The position numbers and the translations under genes are program-made. The notes below the pieces were generated by a model. It was not told where the DNA came from, made no database searches, and saw only the letters and a program-made list of their open reading frames with translations. Positions 12,766 through 24,109 of a DNA stretch of 64,000 nt are shown one piece after another (position 1 is the stretch's first letter; each line of letters opens with the position of its first letter). The stretch covers positions 38,327,718 through 38,391,717 of the forward strand of contig NC_041021.1 in assembly GCF_004193775.1 (NCBI RefSeq), given 5' to 3'. Source of the stretch: Glycine soja. Its lineage: Eukaryota; Streptophyta; Magnoliopsida; Fabales; Fabaceae.

Positions 12766-14129
12766 GAGATCTAGTTAATGGGTTCAATCATAGTGCACAC
12801 ATGGATGAACTGTCAGGCTTGCTTTGTCAATAGATGTAAAATTGTTTTTTTTTTTTTTTTTTGTGCCAGTTCTTCTAAAGCATATGTGTAGGGTTTCTTC
12901 ATAGTTCTGCTTTTGTGATCTGGGACATTCTTGTTGAACATGTGTCTGCCTGGTCTTTTGATTAAGGAAGCAGAAAGCATGGATAGGATTTGGAAAAGCA
13001 GGGCGTTTAGTTTTTCTTTTTCCTTTTCCTCGTGATAGTTTGGATAACGTTGTCATGAACATGTTCCTAATTAATGTACATCCAAATATATTCAAAAGTA
13101 AGTTAAGTATGCCAGTTTGCCTGTTTTGATTGGTAACTCCACACTCCACAGTTTCTTGAAATTATTTAGCCAAGTTCTTGTTTGTCCATTAGTTGATAGC
13201 TCACGTGGTATCCCTTCCAAAATTCCCTCCCCTCTTGTTAAGGTATCAGATTGCAAAGCCTGCTTCCTTACTGCGTTAAAATTAAGTCTTTTTTTTTTAA
13301 TCCATTGTTCAGAACCTTACAAATACAAATAATTGAGGTAAAACTTCAAATATATGACAGATCGAGTATAATAGATTATGGCTTGGCATACTCGTGGAGC
13401 GTATGTGGGATATATTCGGCAGCTAATCATTTGAAAATAGATCTATCATATTTGTAGCCAGAATAATATTATCTTACTATAATAAATATTGTACATTATT
13501 TTGTCACCCATAACATCATAACCATTGTCATTCTGCCACCTATTTCAACCCGTAACATTGCCAATACGACTCTACCAAATTCCATTATCTCCATCCCCAT
13601 CACCCCACTTTTCTCATCCTTCACAATTTTCCTGTTATTGTTAGCATAACTACCTGTGTCTACACTCCACTCCCCCTATCTTAACAACCTCACTGCCATT
13701 ATTAACAATTATCATCTACCTCTTCTATCATGACCTCATTATTGTTACCTTCACTGCACTCATCTTTATTAAAATCACACAATGCTATCACCGGAAAAGT
13801 TCACTAACACTAGCACTATTCTGACCACTAACCACCGCTTCAACTTTCAGTACTACCAAACACTCCAATTATTTGTAAACTCTTAAAATTTGATTGTTAC
13901 CTTTGCCCGAATGATGAACTTATCAATAAGTATTTATGTAATATTTTGCAATTCTTTTGCCGTTGTAACTTATGTCATTTTGTTTTCTTACTTCTGTTTC
14001 AAGGTTTAAAATCATCCATTTTTGGGTTCAAGCAAGGAAAGTGGGAAAATGGTACATAAATGAAAATTTGGGTCATGGTACTCAGTGCAATGTCATGAGA
14101 TTGGGCCGAGATAAAACTTGTGTTTAGTT
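12766..14129. other. 3' flank of the hemerythrin gene and intergenic
   Basis: The first 300-350 bases are probably 3'UTR, including a T tract at 12844-12861. Pyrimidine-rich, C/A/T-biased sequence at 13500-13880 has no open frame worth calling. No gene seen. Confidence 0.5.
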
Positions 14130-14740
14130 ACTATGAGTGAAAAGAAGTGAAATAGAATAGAAAATAATTGTTTGGTTGGAGTGAAAAAGAGATAAAATAT
14201 TTGAATGAATAAAAATTATATATGGACATTTAAATATAATATACACATATTTGAGAATTTTGTTTTCTCTCTGTGTCTCTCATATTAAATCATATCATTT
14301 ATCATATTAATTTTTTTTATCTTCTCTCTTAAGGTGTTAAATAAGGTAGGAGTGTTTATGTTCTATTATCCTATTTAGACGAGTGAAGTAATTTGATAGA
14401 TAATAAAAGAAAGAAAAAGAATTTAATATTAAATAAAATACATTTTTATTAATATTATTTTTTAGTGTAATTATATTATTATTATTATGTAAGAAAACAT
14501 GAGGCAAAAGAAAAGAAAACGTTGACAGGCAATGGCGTGCGCTGAAAGGCAAAGTGACTAGCAGCATAGGCACCGTTGTTACTCGGTATTGAATCTCTCA
14601 CACCACTTTCATCTCATTCTTGCAATTAATTACTATTTTGTGAAATCCATCTTTCACTCCAATCAAATAATTTCACTTTTCATATTTTTATTATTTTTCA
14701 CACTTTTCACTTTCCTTTCTCACACTTAACCAATCAAAAC
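14130..14740. mobile_element. MITE-like inverted-repeat element
   Basis: TTGTTTGGTTGGAGTGAAAA at about 14168-14187 is matched in reverse complement by the segment at 14651-14672 (TTTCACTCCAATCAAATAAT). The inverted similarity extends outward on both sides as GTGAAA-rich sequence. There is no coding capacity. A related half-arm (TTTCACTCCAATCAAA) recurs near 22099. I could not fix a target duplication, so the exact ends and superfamily are open. Confidence 0.5.
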
Positions 14741-15280
14741 ATGTCATGTTAGACATGACTCACTTTAGTTGATTTAATTAATGAGTCAATTAAACTCAAT
14801 TTACATCTTGATGAGTCTTAAAAATATTAGTTCGATATAACCTACCATGAGTTGATGGACTAAACAAATTGACCCATTCAAAATATGAATTTCATTTTTC
14901 CTTTCAAAATAAAATTTTCATTTTTTCTTTTATCTGGATCTGAAAATTCCATACAAGTCCAGTCCCAATTTCTTTAGATTTTCCCCAATTTGTCCAAACC
15001 TAGAGAATTCAAAATGAGGACGTAATGTAAAAATTTGAATCATGCATGTCCATATCTGTAAATTCCAAAACAACATGAGCATCTTATAGTAAGTGGGTAA
15101 CTCATTTTGTTAGGTCGAACCGTAAGTAGACTAAACTATTTTTTTTCATGTTATTAGAAATAGTTTTTTTTTTTTTTAGCCAAATCCTACCAAACTCATG
15201 GTGGGTTGGGTTGATCCATGGGTTACGATCCATTTTTACGGCTCTATCCTTTTGCATGTTGCTGCTAGTGAATTGACTCT
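14741..15280. other. Intergenic
   Basis: AT-rich sequence without a supportable gene. Contains T tracts near 15139 and 15167. Confidence 0.5.
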
Positions 15281-15890
15281 GCTCCATGAAAAAGTAATTC
15301 GAGATCAAATCATAATAAATCATATTTTGTATGTAATTATAAGCATTTACAACAAGAGTAGTGTTGCATTCAAAAGTTAATGGATCCAGAAGCCAGGTTC
15401 TTTGATTTGGAGATGTCTCATCAAACGCTAGATAAATGCAAAATGATACAGAAAATTTGCAAATAACAAGAAATGTCAATGAGGACTACTTAATGACAAC
15501 CAGAATCCTCATGTTTGATGGGATAGTCGATCCTTTTTTTGGCTATCATCCATAGATAAGTACTTGGAGATCAAAACATGATAAATAATATTTTGTACAT
15601 AATTATAATCCCTTTACAGTAAGAGGCGATGCATTTGAAGACCAATAAATTAGTTCGTTAATTTGGAAATGTCTATCAGGCGCTAGATGAGCACATGAGG
15701 TAAATGCAAAATGAAATTGAAAATTTGTGTATATCAGCTAGAAATGTAAATGAGGACGGCTAAAGGACAACTAGGATCTCAATGTTTGATGGGATATATA
15801 GTTGATCCTTTTTTTACTCTCCTCCATGGAAAAATAATTCGAGATCAAAGCATGATAAAATCGTATTTTGTGCTTATTGAAATGTGAGTT
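15281..15890. repeat. Tandem repeat, period about 270 bp, about 2.3 copies
   Basis: Copies start near 15281, 15547 and 15819. Each starts with CTCCATG(A/G)A-like sequence, then GAGATCAAA.CAT(A/G)ATAAA and ATATTTTGTA. The first two copies go on through GCGATGCATT-like, GGAAATGTCT, GCTAGAT and GTTTGATGGGATA motifs. The third is truncated after about 70 bases. A diverged fragment of the same unit appears at about 16985-17045. There is no long ORF, so this is an old tandem duplication of noncoding repeat DNA. Confidence 0.75.
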
Positions 15891-17283
15891 TTGACCTTAA
15901 ATTTTTTTATTTTCTGTAGATTATTTTAGCAAAACTCACGGTTTTATTCTACGTGTGTAACAAGAAGGTCCCCAGATAAAATAACCATGAAAAATGCATA
16001 AAAAATGACTTCAACAAAATTTGTGCAAAGAGCACCATCGTGCTTCTTTATATAGATGAATATTAGGAAGGGGACAATTTTATTTCTTAGGCGAAAATAT
16101 AGAGTTTGTTTGGATGAGAGAATTTAAAATTCTGAGAAATTTTAAATTTTAAGAATTTCAAATACTTCAATTGAAATTTTTTTATTTTTAAAATTTTGTG
16201 TTTGGATAAAAAAATTAAAATTGTGAGGGTAAAAGAAAATGAATGCAAAGAGGAGAAAAGATATGGTTCATGTGTTTTCAAATAGAAGATATGGTTGAAA
16301 TACAAATTTTGGAAGGTTCTTCTATCGAGGAGGACATTAAAATTCTACATTTTTAGTTGTTTAAAATTCCAAAAATTTAATTTCTTCATAAAAAAATTTA
16401 AACAATGAATTTTAGATTAAAAAAATTTAAATTCTCTAATAAATTACTTTTCTAAGTTAAAACTTTTTACCCAAAGGCACGATTTTGATTTTTTAGGATA
16501 GGCGGATGCCTTTGTTGGCATGAACTACTTTTGCCCCTTATTATTAGTTGGGATCAGAGATTACGGGCCTCAACTACCAATTTTTTTTAATTAGATTAAA
16601 AATTAAAAATTAAAATAATTAAAAGATATAAATAATTGTTACATTTGAGCAATCATTTTTGTCTCATAACGGTTTAAAGGTAATTTTTAGAATTAGTTAG
16701 AGGACAAAATGGTCTAAGAAAATATGTAAATCAAATAGTAGTTATTATCTTTATTAATGGGAAAAGACACTCCATGTCTTTTTAAATTTTTTGAAAAAAA
16801 AAAGGTGAGTTGGTTAAAAAGAGTAGTTGTAGGGATAAAAAAAGAAATTTAAAAAGGTTTTAGGGGCAAAATGAAAAAGAAATGAGTAAGTCAAAATATC
16901 ATATTTCATTTATTAATGGTATATATTATTATTATTATTATTATTGAAACATTCTTATGTTTTTTTGGAATTATGATCCTTTTTATAGTACGAGTAGCGG
17001 TGCAATCAAAGGATTATAGATTTAGAAGTCAGGTTCACTAATTTTTGGAAAATTAGTGAAGAGACAGGAAGAGACAATTGTGAAGAGGAATTGAGATGAT
17101 AATTGACTTTAGGTTTTAAGTTTCTAATTTTTGAATCCTAAAAGCTGAAGTAGTGAGCAATAATTATAGAATAGAATAACATGAATCATATTATTTTATT
17201 AAAATATGATGACAAACCAACCCACCAAACTATCGGGTCCAAACTCACTTTTCCATCCCTATCAGTGGAATCATCATATGCTT
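15891..17283. other. Intergenic with MITE-like AT-rich block and (ATT)n
   Basis: At 16098-16460 the sequence is built from inverted copies of AGAGAATTTAAA-type motifs (GTTTGGATGAGAGAATTT near 16108; AAATTCTCTAAT near 16430), suggesting a decayed hairpin-type MITE. A short (ATT)n tract lies at 16925-16946. No gene seen. Confidence 0.45.
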
Positions 17284-17533
17284 TAAGAGTAACTTTAGTG
17301 TCACAGCTTGAGCTTAAGATATGATCTTGTGTGGATCTTGCAATAAAATGGTAGTAGAGATCTTCAAGGTGAAGAATGAGTTCTTGTACAAGAATCCTGA
17401 AGATCTTTAACATACCTGATTTTTTTTTTAAACCTCAATACAGAAACTCGCAGGAAGAAGAAGGTCATTGAAGAAAAAAAAAACCAAGAGAAAAGGCAAA
17501 GAACAAAAAAAAAATGGACTTACCTGGAGGTCG

Positions 17534-17645
17534 CGTAGGGGGAAGGAGGAAGAAGGGGGAGGCCGCGGAGGGGAGGGGAAGGGGAGGCCATAGAGGGGAG
17601 GGAGGAAGAAAGAAGAAGAAGAGGGGAAAGGGAGGCCACAGAGGG
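17534..17645. repeat. Purine-rich degenerate minisatellite
   Basis: About 110 bases almost entirely G and A on the plus strand, with three copies of GGGAGGCCNNNGAGGG (NNN = GCG, ATA, ACA). It lies upstream of the transposase ATG inside the Harbinger element. Runs of three to five Gs could fold as quadruplex or triplex DNA. The proline-rich open frames on the opposite strand are a by-product. Confidence 0.8.
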
Positions 17646-17791
17646 AAAAAAATGTACAGTAACGGTCGAAAATTTTGTACACTATAAGTTGGTTCAAACG
17701 GTAAAAATTTGTACACCAAATCTTCATTTTCATTTTTCATTTGTCAATCTCTTTTTTCCAAATTCAATCTCAGTTAATTTTTTTTTCTCAA

Positions 17792-18916
17792 ATGGATCCA
17801 AATCAATTTGATCAACAAAGTTATATAAATTTTTACAAAATTACAACATGTCTCCTTTGACCCAAAATGAGACCTGATGCTCTTAGTAATCACGATGAGT
17901 AATTCCAAATGAGACCTAATGTTGTTGGTAGAATGGGTCTTTTGTCATTGCAGAAGTGCACTGCAACTATTTGTATACTGACATACGAATCACCTACTAA
18001 TTGTGTGGATGAGTACATTAGAATTGGCGAATGCACTACAACTCAATGCTTACAAACATTTGTAAGGGATGCCAATGAGATATTTGGACAAGAGTACTTG
18101 AGAAGACCTAACAACAATGACATCAATCACCTATTACAAATTGGAGATGTATGAGGGTTTCTAGGTATGTTAGATTCTATTGATTACATGCCTTGAGAGT
18201 GGAAAAATTGTCCCGTTGCATGGTAGAGCCAATATCGTAGAAGTGATCATCGCAAACCCACAATAATACTTGAAGTCGTCGTTTCACAAGACTTGTGGAT
18301 TTGACATGCATTTTTTGGAGTTGCAAGTTCAAACAATGGTCCAAAAAATGACATTAATGTGGTAAACCAATCACATGTGTTTAATGACATTTTGCAAGGT
18401 CGAATTCCTCTAGTACAATTTACAATTAATGAAACTCCATATAATATGAGGTAATATCTTACAGATGATATTTATCTTGATTGGACCATATTTGTGAAGA
18501 CCATACCAATGCCACAAGGTCAAAGAAGAAAATTATTTGTAAAATGTCAAGAAGTAACGAGAAAGGATGCGAAACAAACATTTGATATGCTCAAATTTTG
18601 ATTCACAATTATATGTGGTTCATTGTGTGCCTGGAACATGGATACAATGAAAGATATAATGTTGGCATGCATTATATTGCATAACATGAATGTCGAAGAC
18701 ATGCGAGATACATTCAATGGTAATGTCAATGTTGATTATGATCACATAGATAATGACATTACAAATGTTGAAGGATCTCGTGGTGCTCCTCTTGACTTTG
18801 CTACATACTTGCAAACAAGATGTGTTATCCATACAAGAGGAATTCATCAACAATTTCAAGCAAACTTGGTATAGCATATTTGGGAACGTTATAGTCGCAA
18901 CAATAATCAAATTTGA
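17792..18916 (+). pseudogene. Harbinger (HARBI1-like, DDE_Tnp_4) transposase, inactive
   Basis: The frame starts MDPNQFDQ at 17792, typical for these transposases, and ends with a stop at 18914-18916. Recognisable blocks: LDSIDYM (first catalytic Asp at 18182-18184), a NCPVAW segment, a DHRKPTIILEVV segment, the YLTDDIYLDW block carrying the second Asp near 18457-18490, and the C-terminal MLACIILHNM near 18660. Stops interrupt it at several points (near 17844, 18151, 18195, 18226, 18299, 18452, 18599). The third catalytic acid position, in the block reading KDAKQTF, is Gln (codon 18575-18577) instead of Glu, so even the DDE triad is lost. About 375 codons overall, normal family length. Confidence 0.9.
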
Positions 18917-19299
18917 GTTTTCTTTGATATTAATGTGTTGCATTTTTTTATTATCAAATTTATGTATTTTTCATTTGTTTAACATTTAGTCATAAATAAA
19001 AATTAAATTTATGCTCATTTTTTTATTTCTTGATATTTATAAAAAAATTTCTTTCATATTTCATTAAATTTAATTATCTAATTAATTATATTTAATTTAA
19101 TAAATATTTAAATAAAATATTTAAAAGTATGGTGCATGTAAGATCTAAAAAAATTATCTAAGATCCTAAAATAAGATTTACCACTAAAGAAAATGATGAG
19201 AGAGATCTTAATGTATCCTCAATCCTATGTGATGCTTTGAGAGCCTCCAAAAAATGATCTAAGATCTCAATTTAAGATCGATCTCTAAAGTTGCTCTAA

Positions 19300-20119
19300 C
19301 GAGTGCCAAACTAAGATAATAAGTTGGTTTGAAACTACCATCATCTTGGTTATGTCAGAACAGTAAACTATAATTACGCTCAAATTTAACACTCAAATCT
19401 TCCCGCTGTTTACATAACGATAACGTTGGGTCTATTTTTCAACTTCATTCACGTTCAAAACTGCAAGCTGAGATCATTATTGCTTTCTTGCAAAAAATGT
19501 CAGCTAAACTCTGCTTTTGCTACTTCTTCGTCTCTTTTCTCTCTTCACTTTTCTATCTTCTATTATTACCGTTCTCTCTCTCTATTCAGTTTCTAGATAT
19601 TTCGTAATTATCTGTCTCTTGTAATTTTGTAATTCATAATTTTAGATTTGATCACTATTTTTCTGTCTAGATGTGCAAATGTCTGGTGGAATCAGTGCCT
19701 ATACCACACCAAATTGCTTTCATCCAGAGGTATGAACTCATAATCCTCATTGTAACGATTGATATATTTTGTAGTCTTTAATGAAGACAAAGACAAAGGG
19801 TCTTAAGGAGCATAAATTGGTGTTGATCAAATTCAAACCAGACAAACATCTAGAAGATGTTTGGAAAACAAAATAAAAAAAGTATGAACATGTACTAAAA
19901 AAATTTAGTTTATCTCACCTCTCTACCAAAGTGTGTCTTTGTAGAAGATGTTTGGGAACAGTGTGCTTAATTTCTTCCCTTGAACATTAAGTGGAATTGA
20001 GTACCAAAAGAGAGCTTGTTAAACCTTGTTGTTTTTAAGTATATGGGGTGTGATACTAAGTAGTAAGCAGATGATAATTCAATTACTGAGGCAAGAAGTG
20101 CATAATTTGTTCCTTGCCG
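19300..20119. other. Spacer with one exon-like segment upstream of the RNase H2 pseudogene
   Basis: A CT-rich leader-like stretch (19500-19670) ends in TTTCTGTCTAG. It is followed by a short open segment starting at 19680 (MSGGISAYTTPNCFHPE) that ends at a GTATGA donor-like site at 19732. It has the look of a 5'UTR intron plus first coding exon of some gene, but I cannot name it. It does not match the N-terminus expected for RNase H2A. No other gene is visible. Confidence 0.4.
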
Positions 20120-21474
20120 GTTTATATTGATACAGTTGGAGATGCAGGGAAATATGAAATGAAGCTGTCTAATAGTTCTCCATCTATCAAATTTGTGGTT
20201 GCAAAGAAGGCTGATAGCCTTTACCCCATTGTCAGTGGTGCAAGCATAGTTGCAAAGGTACCTGTCTCTCCCTTACGAAATTACTAGTGGTATAAAGTCC
20301 TATACTGGGTGCTTGATGAGACTGCTGAAAACATGCAGAGGAATTTTTGATCTGGATATCCTGGAGGTAAGACATGTGATTCTATCTCATGCCATGTCTA
20401 TTCCAATTAACATTGTACATAAAATAAATCTGGTTATGTTCTCATTTGTGTAGATCCCCAAACCAAGTCTTGGCTAGAGGATCACAAAACATCATATCTT
20501 TGGATTTCCAACATTGGTCCGATTTAGTTGGGGAACCTGCAAAAGATGCTGCAGAAGTGTTATGGTAAGCTTGTTTTCTTAAGCTCTTGGGGAAATCTGT
20601 GACTGTTGTAGAGCACATGATTCCCAAGTTTGTTCTACTTGATATATGTTAATGCATTCATCATATCAATTCTTTGACATGTTCTCTGTTGAAATTATGG
20701 GGTTTTAGGTAGAGGAAGGAAAAGGGGATATACGAGACTGAAAACTTTCAAATCAGTATTAACTTGGTATGATGTGATGTATTTATTACAATGTGATTAT
20801 ATGTTCATAAAACTTAGAGTATGGTTAAATATTGCAACCTAGGTCAGGTATTGGGTTCAACTTACAAACTATATCTGATTATCATTTTCTTTAAATTTCT
20901 TTCTTAACTCAGAAGACTATTTTTGAGTTTTAAGGGCTTAAAGGTTTGATATTTTTAACACCAACTACTCACACAAGCTTTGAGCTTGAAGCATGAACAA
21001 TGCTCCGGTCCTTTATACCTTGTGCTTTAATTTAATTATGAAGTGGGTGTTAACTCCTGACCCTTGGTAAACCATGTTGAAAGCAAACCCTCCTGGCTTC
21101 ACTCTGACATAAGATGGATTAATCTTTTGAAAAAGTTGGTTTCTTGGCACACATCATGTATACGATTTGGATGAAATTGGAATAACTTGCACGGCCACCC
21201 ACCCTGGATATGGGCCAAGTCACCTTTCCCTTTTCTATCTGTTTTTATGTTCCAAGGTTATTGTAAGAGTGGTTTGTGCTTATCAGTCTTCATTAACACT
21301 TGGAATTGTTTACAGGGAGTCTGACAATTTGGATGAAGATGGTGGTGGCAGCAACAATAAGAATCGATTAAGCAATGTGGGTTTCACCACATCCAAGAGA
21401 AGTGAAGAAATAGAATCAAGTGGTAAAGGACGCTGTAGGTTTTTTCAGGCTCGGAAACTTGAGCACCTCACTTA
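20120..21474 (+). pseudogene. Ribonuclease H2 subunit A (RNase HII type), truncated and frameshifted copy
   Basis: Four exon-like blocks with introns retained: 20120-20257 ([14 protein letters not shown], then [18 protein letters not shown]), about 20290-20366 (WVLDETAENMQRNF), 20454-20564 (TKSWLEDHK, then FGFPTLVRFSWGTC in another frame), and 21316-21474 (SKRSEEIESSGKGRCRFFQA). These are the middle and C-terminal signatures of the eukaryotic RNase H2 catalytic subunit, which removes ribonucleotides from DNA. Faults: the N-terminal half with the GIDEAGRG active site is absent; a TGA replaces the Gly codon after MQRNF; two frameshifts occur within the third block; the splice acceptor before the first block is CCG rather than CAG. 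Introns rule out a processed copy, so this is a partial genomic duplicate. A full gene should exist elsewhere. Confidence 0.88.
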
Positions 21475-22567
21475 TGTGGAACTATATATTATTCGAATTT
21501 CATCCTTGTATAACATTTTCTGTATATACACTTTCTTGGATGGTACTCAGTCTAGCAAGATGTGTACTAGGTACTGTGTCAATTTAATTAATATACTTAA
21601 TATCTATTAAGTTGAAATTTAAGCCATCTTCTTAAAAAATTATTTCCATGTATATGATGTAAATGTCCTCAACTCAGCTCACCCAGACAAATTCTTGGAT
21701 GTCTGAATGGAGTAGTTGAATTACCGAGTGTTTCCAGGTTTGGATCTGAAGCTGGGGAGCGGGATACCAGTTCTCCCCAACAGTCCTGCACACGTCATTT
21801 ACTGGCTCTTTAGTCTTAAAATCTGGAGGTTTCAAGCAAGTGAAAACAGTGATTGCAATTAAATACATTTTTGGTTTGAATGATTGTTACCAAAATCACA
21901 TGTGTTCCTCTTACTCAAAGCTATATGATAAACAATGAGTTGTGTTCTCCGTATAAAATGGTTAGACTCAACTTGCAAACACTGCTTATGATTACAGAAA
22001 ATGATAATATATTTTGAATGTGCTAGGAGCAAAACTTTGTTTTCAGTTTTATTCATGCATTCGTCGTTTTATTAAAATCAACTCACTTCTCTTCTTTCAC
22101 TCCAATCAAAGAATAGTACTTGGCAAAAAAAAAAATAATTAAGAAAGAAAATGTAACATTTGAAAGAGAATTTGTATTCGTCACGTATCAATTTTTCAAG
22201 TGGAGGGACATTCAAGGGAGATTCTCTATAGTTACCTATGCTATTTATACATTTCAAGCTTGCAATTGCAGTTAGGTATATAAACGAGTCAACTCAGCAC
22301 CTTCTGCCCACATTGAACCTGTAAACTTTTCTCTTTTGGTACAGATTCTCTAAAGTTTATGGGCTTTCTATGTGCCTAATTCGATATTGTCAGTATTGAA
22401 CATATTCCTCGCAATTCATATCAAGTTTTATTCATCAACATGGTACATTCTGCAAATTGTGTCGTAGATTTAAACTAAAAAAAAAAATCACTAGACCACA
22501 CCACTTTCCTCGAAAGAACCTGTAACAGTTGTTACATAATATACAATGAACTGATTTTTTGTGCTTT
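21475..22567. other. Spacer between the RNase H2A pseudogene and the minus-strand small protein gene
   Basis: The last pseudogene frame runs on to a stop at 21610 through nonconserved sequence. Nothing else is supportable. 22440-22567 is probably 3'UTR of the minus-strand gene that ends at 22568. Confidence 0.5.
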
Positions 22568-24052
22568 CTACATCAACAAAAATGAGAGAGGATAGACCAA
22601 GATGATCATAAGCATGTTGGAAAATCTGATTTTATTAAGGTTGCAGTTTGCAGCACCATGACGGGTCTGATGTTGGTGATTTTTGTTTGCAGCACCTGCT
22701 GCATAAACGGGTATAACTGCTGCACCTCCTCCTCGTGTTTCAGGTGATCTTGAATTTCCATTTCCATGTGAACTGCCTCCATGACCAGCACCTCCTTCTA
22801 TCTTACTTTCATATATTCCCATATCTTCGTACTTGCTATTCTGCACAAATTCTATTTAAAAAAAATTGTCTTACTACATGCTTAAGAAAGAAACTAACAA
22901 GGTTAATTCCCCTAGTATTGCTTACAAACTCAGCCCAAATGAAAATTGCAAAAAAAAGAAAAAGGGCCTTGGTTATTTATTACGAAGACTTGTACACACA
23001 TCCCACTGATAAATACTAGTGCTATAACAATAACTATATTTCCAGCTTACGTTGAAGTATTGACTGCAAAGTGGACCTCTTCACTTAGGAATGCCTCACA
23101 GGCTGCTGAAGGCAAATAAATGCCATAATTCTATACACTTTCACTTGTTAAAGATTTGTAGACTATACAAAAGTACACACGTTTTCGAAGATGAGTCCAT
23201 AATTTGGTAACGGATACCCCGATAGACCACTAACATTGAAAGACAACGACCAATGGTAACTGGTAAGACATCTTCAAAAGCGTTTTTTTATCCCAATCTA
23301 CCTGTAGTAAAGTTCATATGCCTTGTCTTGCAAAGGAATTTGAGCAAAAAGTAGTTATAGCATCTGGGATTTTTCTAATAGTGGAGACAAGGAACATTGG
23401 AAAGGTAATAATCTATGCAAAAATTCAATCTTCACACTTATGCGAATCATGAAAAGATGGCAAGGCATGGTTAAGGAAAAAAAAGGCGCGTAATAGAGTT
23501 GTAATAGTACTATACTAAAACATCAGAGACTCCTGAATCCTGATACAGAATAGAAAGTGCTTAGCACCGGAAACGAGGGTTACTCGGCAGTTCGAGAGTT
23601 AGAAACTTGGCTTAATTACCCTGCAATAAGCTTATGCATGTGCGGCTTATATTATCATTTTGCTCATTTTCCTCAATCTTGATATGATATCCTACTGTCT
23701 TTGTTATTTATCCTACACTTAATGAACATGATACCTATTAGCAAGCTAGCACACACTCAACAGGTACCAACAAATGTAGTAAAGGGCTGTAACTATAAGC
23801 AATAATAGATGACTTCATATCTGTTTCTGTAGTGAAGAAAAATAAAAAGAACACAAAAAATACTAGAGCCTAGAGGGGAAGGGATTGGCAAGATAAAAAT
23901 TGACTTAGAACTTAGGACATTTGTTTTGTTATTTAAAAGAGAGAAGTTAGGATTGTACCTGAAAACAATTTGTTTTGAAGAGGATATGCAGGAGCAAGAT
24001 TAATGAGATAGATGAAGATAAGAAGAGAAACTCCTAATACTCTGAAACCCAT
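22568..24052 (-). CDS. Small secreted, possibly GPI-anchored protein (125 residues)
   Basis: Two exons on the minus strand: 24052-23959 and 22851-22568, separated by a 1,107-bp GT-AG intron (phase 1). The first exon encodes a clear signal peptide (MGFRVLGVSLLIFIYLINLAPAY), with cleavage expected near residue 22. The acceptor is chosen at AAATAG|AATTT because the CAG 9 bases downstream would give an immediate stop. The mature part is rich in Gly, Ser, His and Asn (GGAGHGGSSHGNGN near 51-64), has a distinctive GGGAAVIPVYAAGAANKNH block, and ends in a hydrophobic tail (MLMIILVYPLSFLLM) with no charged residue after it, as in GPI-anchor signals. I do not recognise a named family. A cell-surface or apoplastic peptide or glycoprotein role is inference. 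It has one cysteine after the signal region, so it is not a cysteine-rich peptide. Confidence 0.8.
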
Positions 24053-24099
24053 TTGTCTGTTTAGTAAATAACTAGTAATCTATACAGATGATGATTCTT

Positions 24100-24109
24100 C
24101 TTTTATATG
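24100..24109 (-). promoter_or_regulatory. TATA box of the small secreted protein gene
   Basis: On the minus strand CATATAAAAG lies about 50 bases upstream of the ATG at 24052, implying a short leader of about 20 bases. Position and sequence fit a plant TATA box. Confidence 0.55.

Larger units (their letters stand above)
17287..19296 (+). mobile_element. PIF/Harbinger DNA transposon with TIRs and TAA target duplication
   Basis: The left end is GAGTAACTTTAG (17287-17298). The right end is CTAAAGTTGCTC (19285-19296), reverse complement GAGCAACTTTAG, an 11/12 match. Both ends are flanked by TAA (17284-17286; 19297-19299), the 3-bp TTA/TAA duplication characteristic of this superfamily. Subterminal sequences also show loose inverted similarity (CTTAAGAT / ATCTTAAATT type). 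The 2,010-bp element carries one transposase frame, now a pseudogene. The second, MYB/SANT-like ORF usual in autonomous plant members is not visible. The left 450 bp instead hold a purine-rich block. Confidence 0.88.

Noticed and set aside
17428..17740. Proline/serine-rich open frames on the minus strand
   Set aside because: They are translations of the purine-rich minisatellite; low complexity, two overlapping frames equally open, no gene context.
19680..19870. Joining MSGGISAYTTPNCFHPE to the downstream open block from 19777
   Set aside because: It would need a 45-bp intron, too short for plant splicing; kept only as an orphan exon-like segment.
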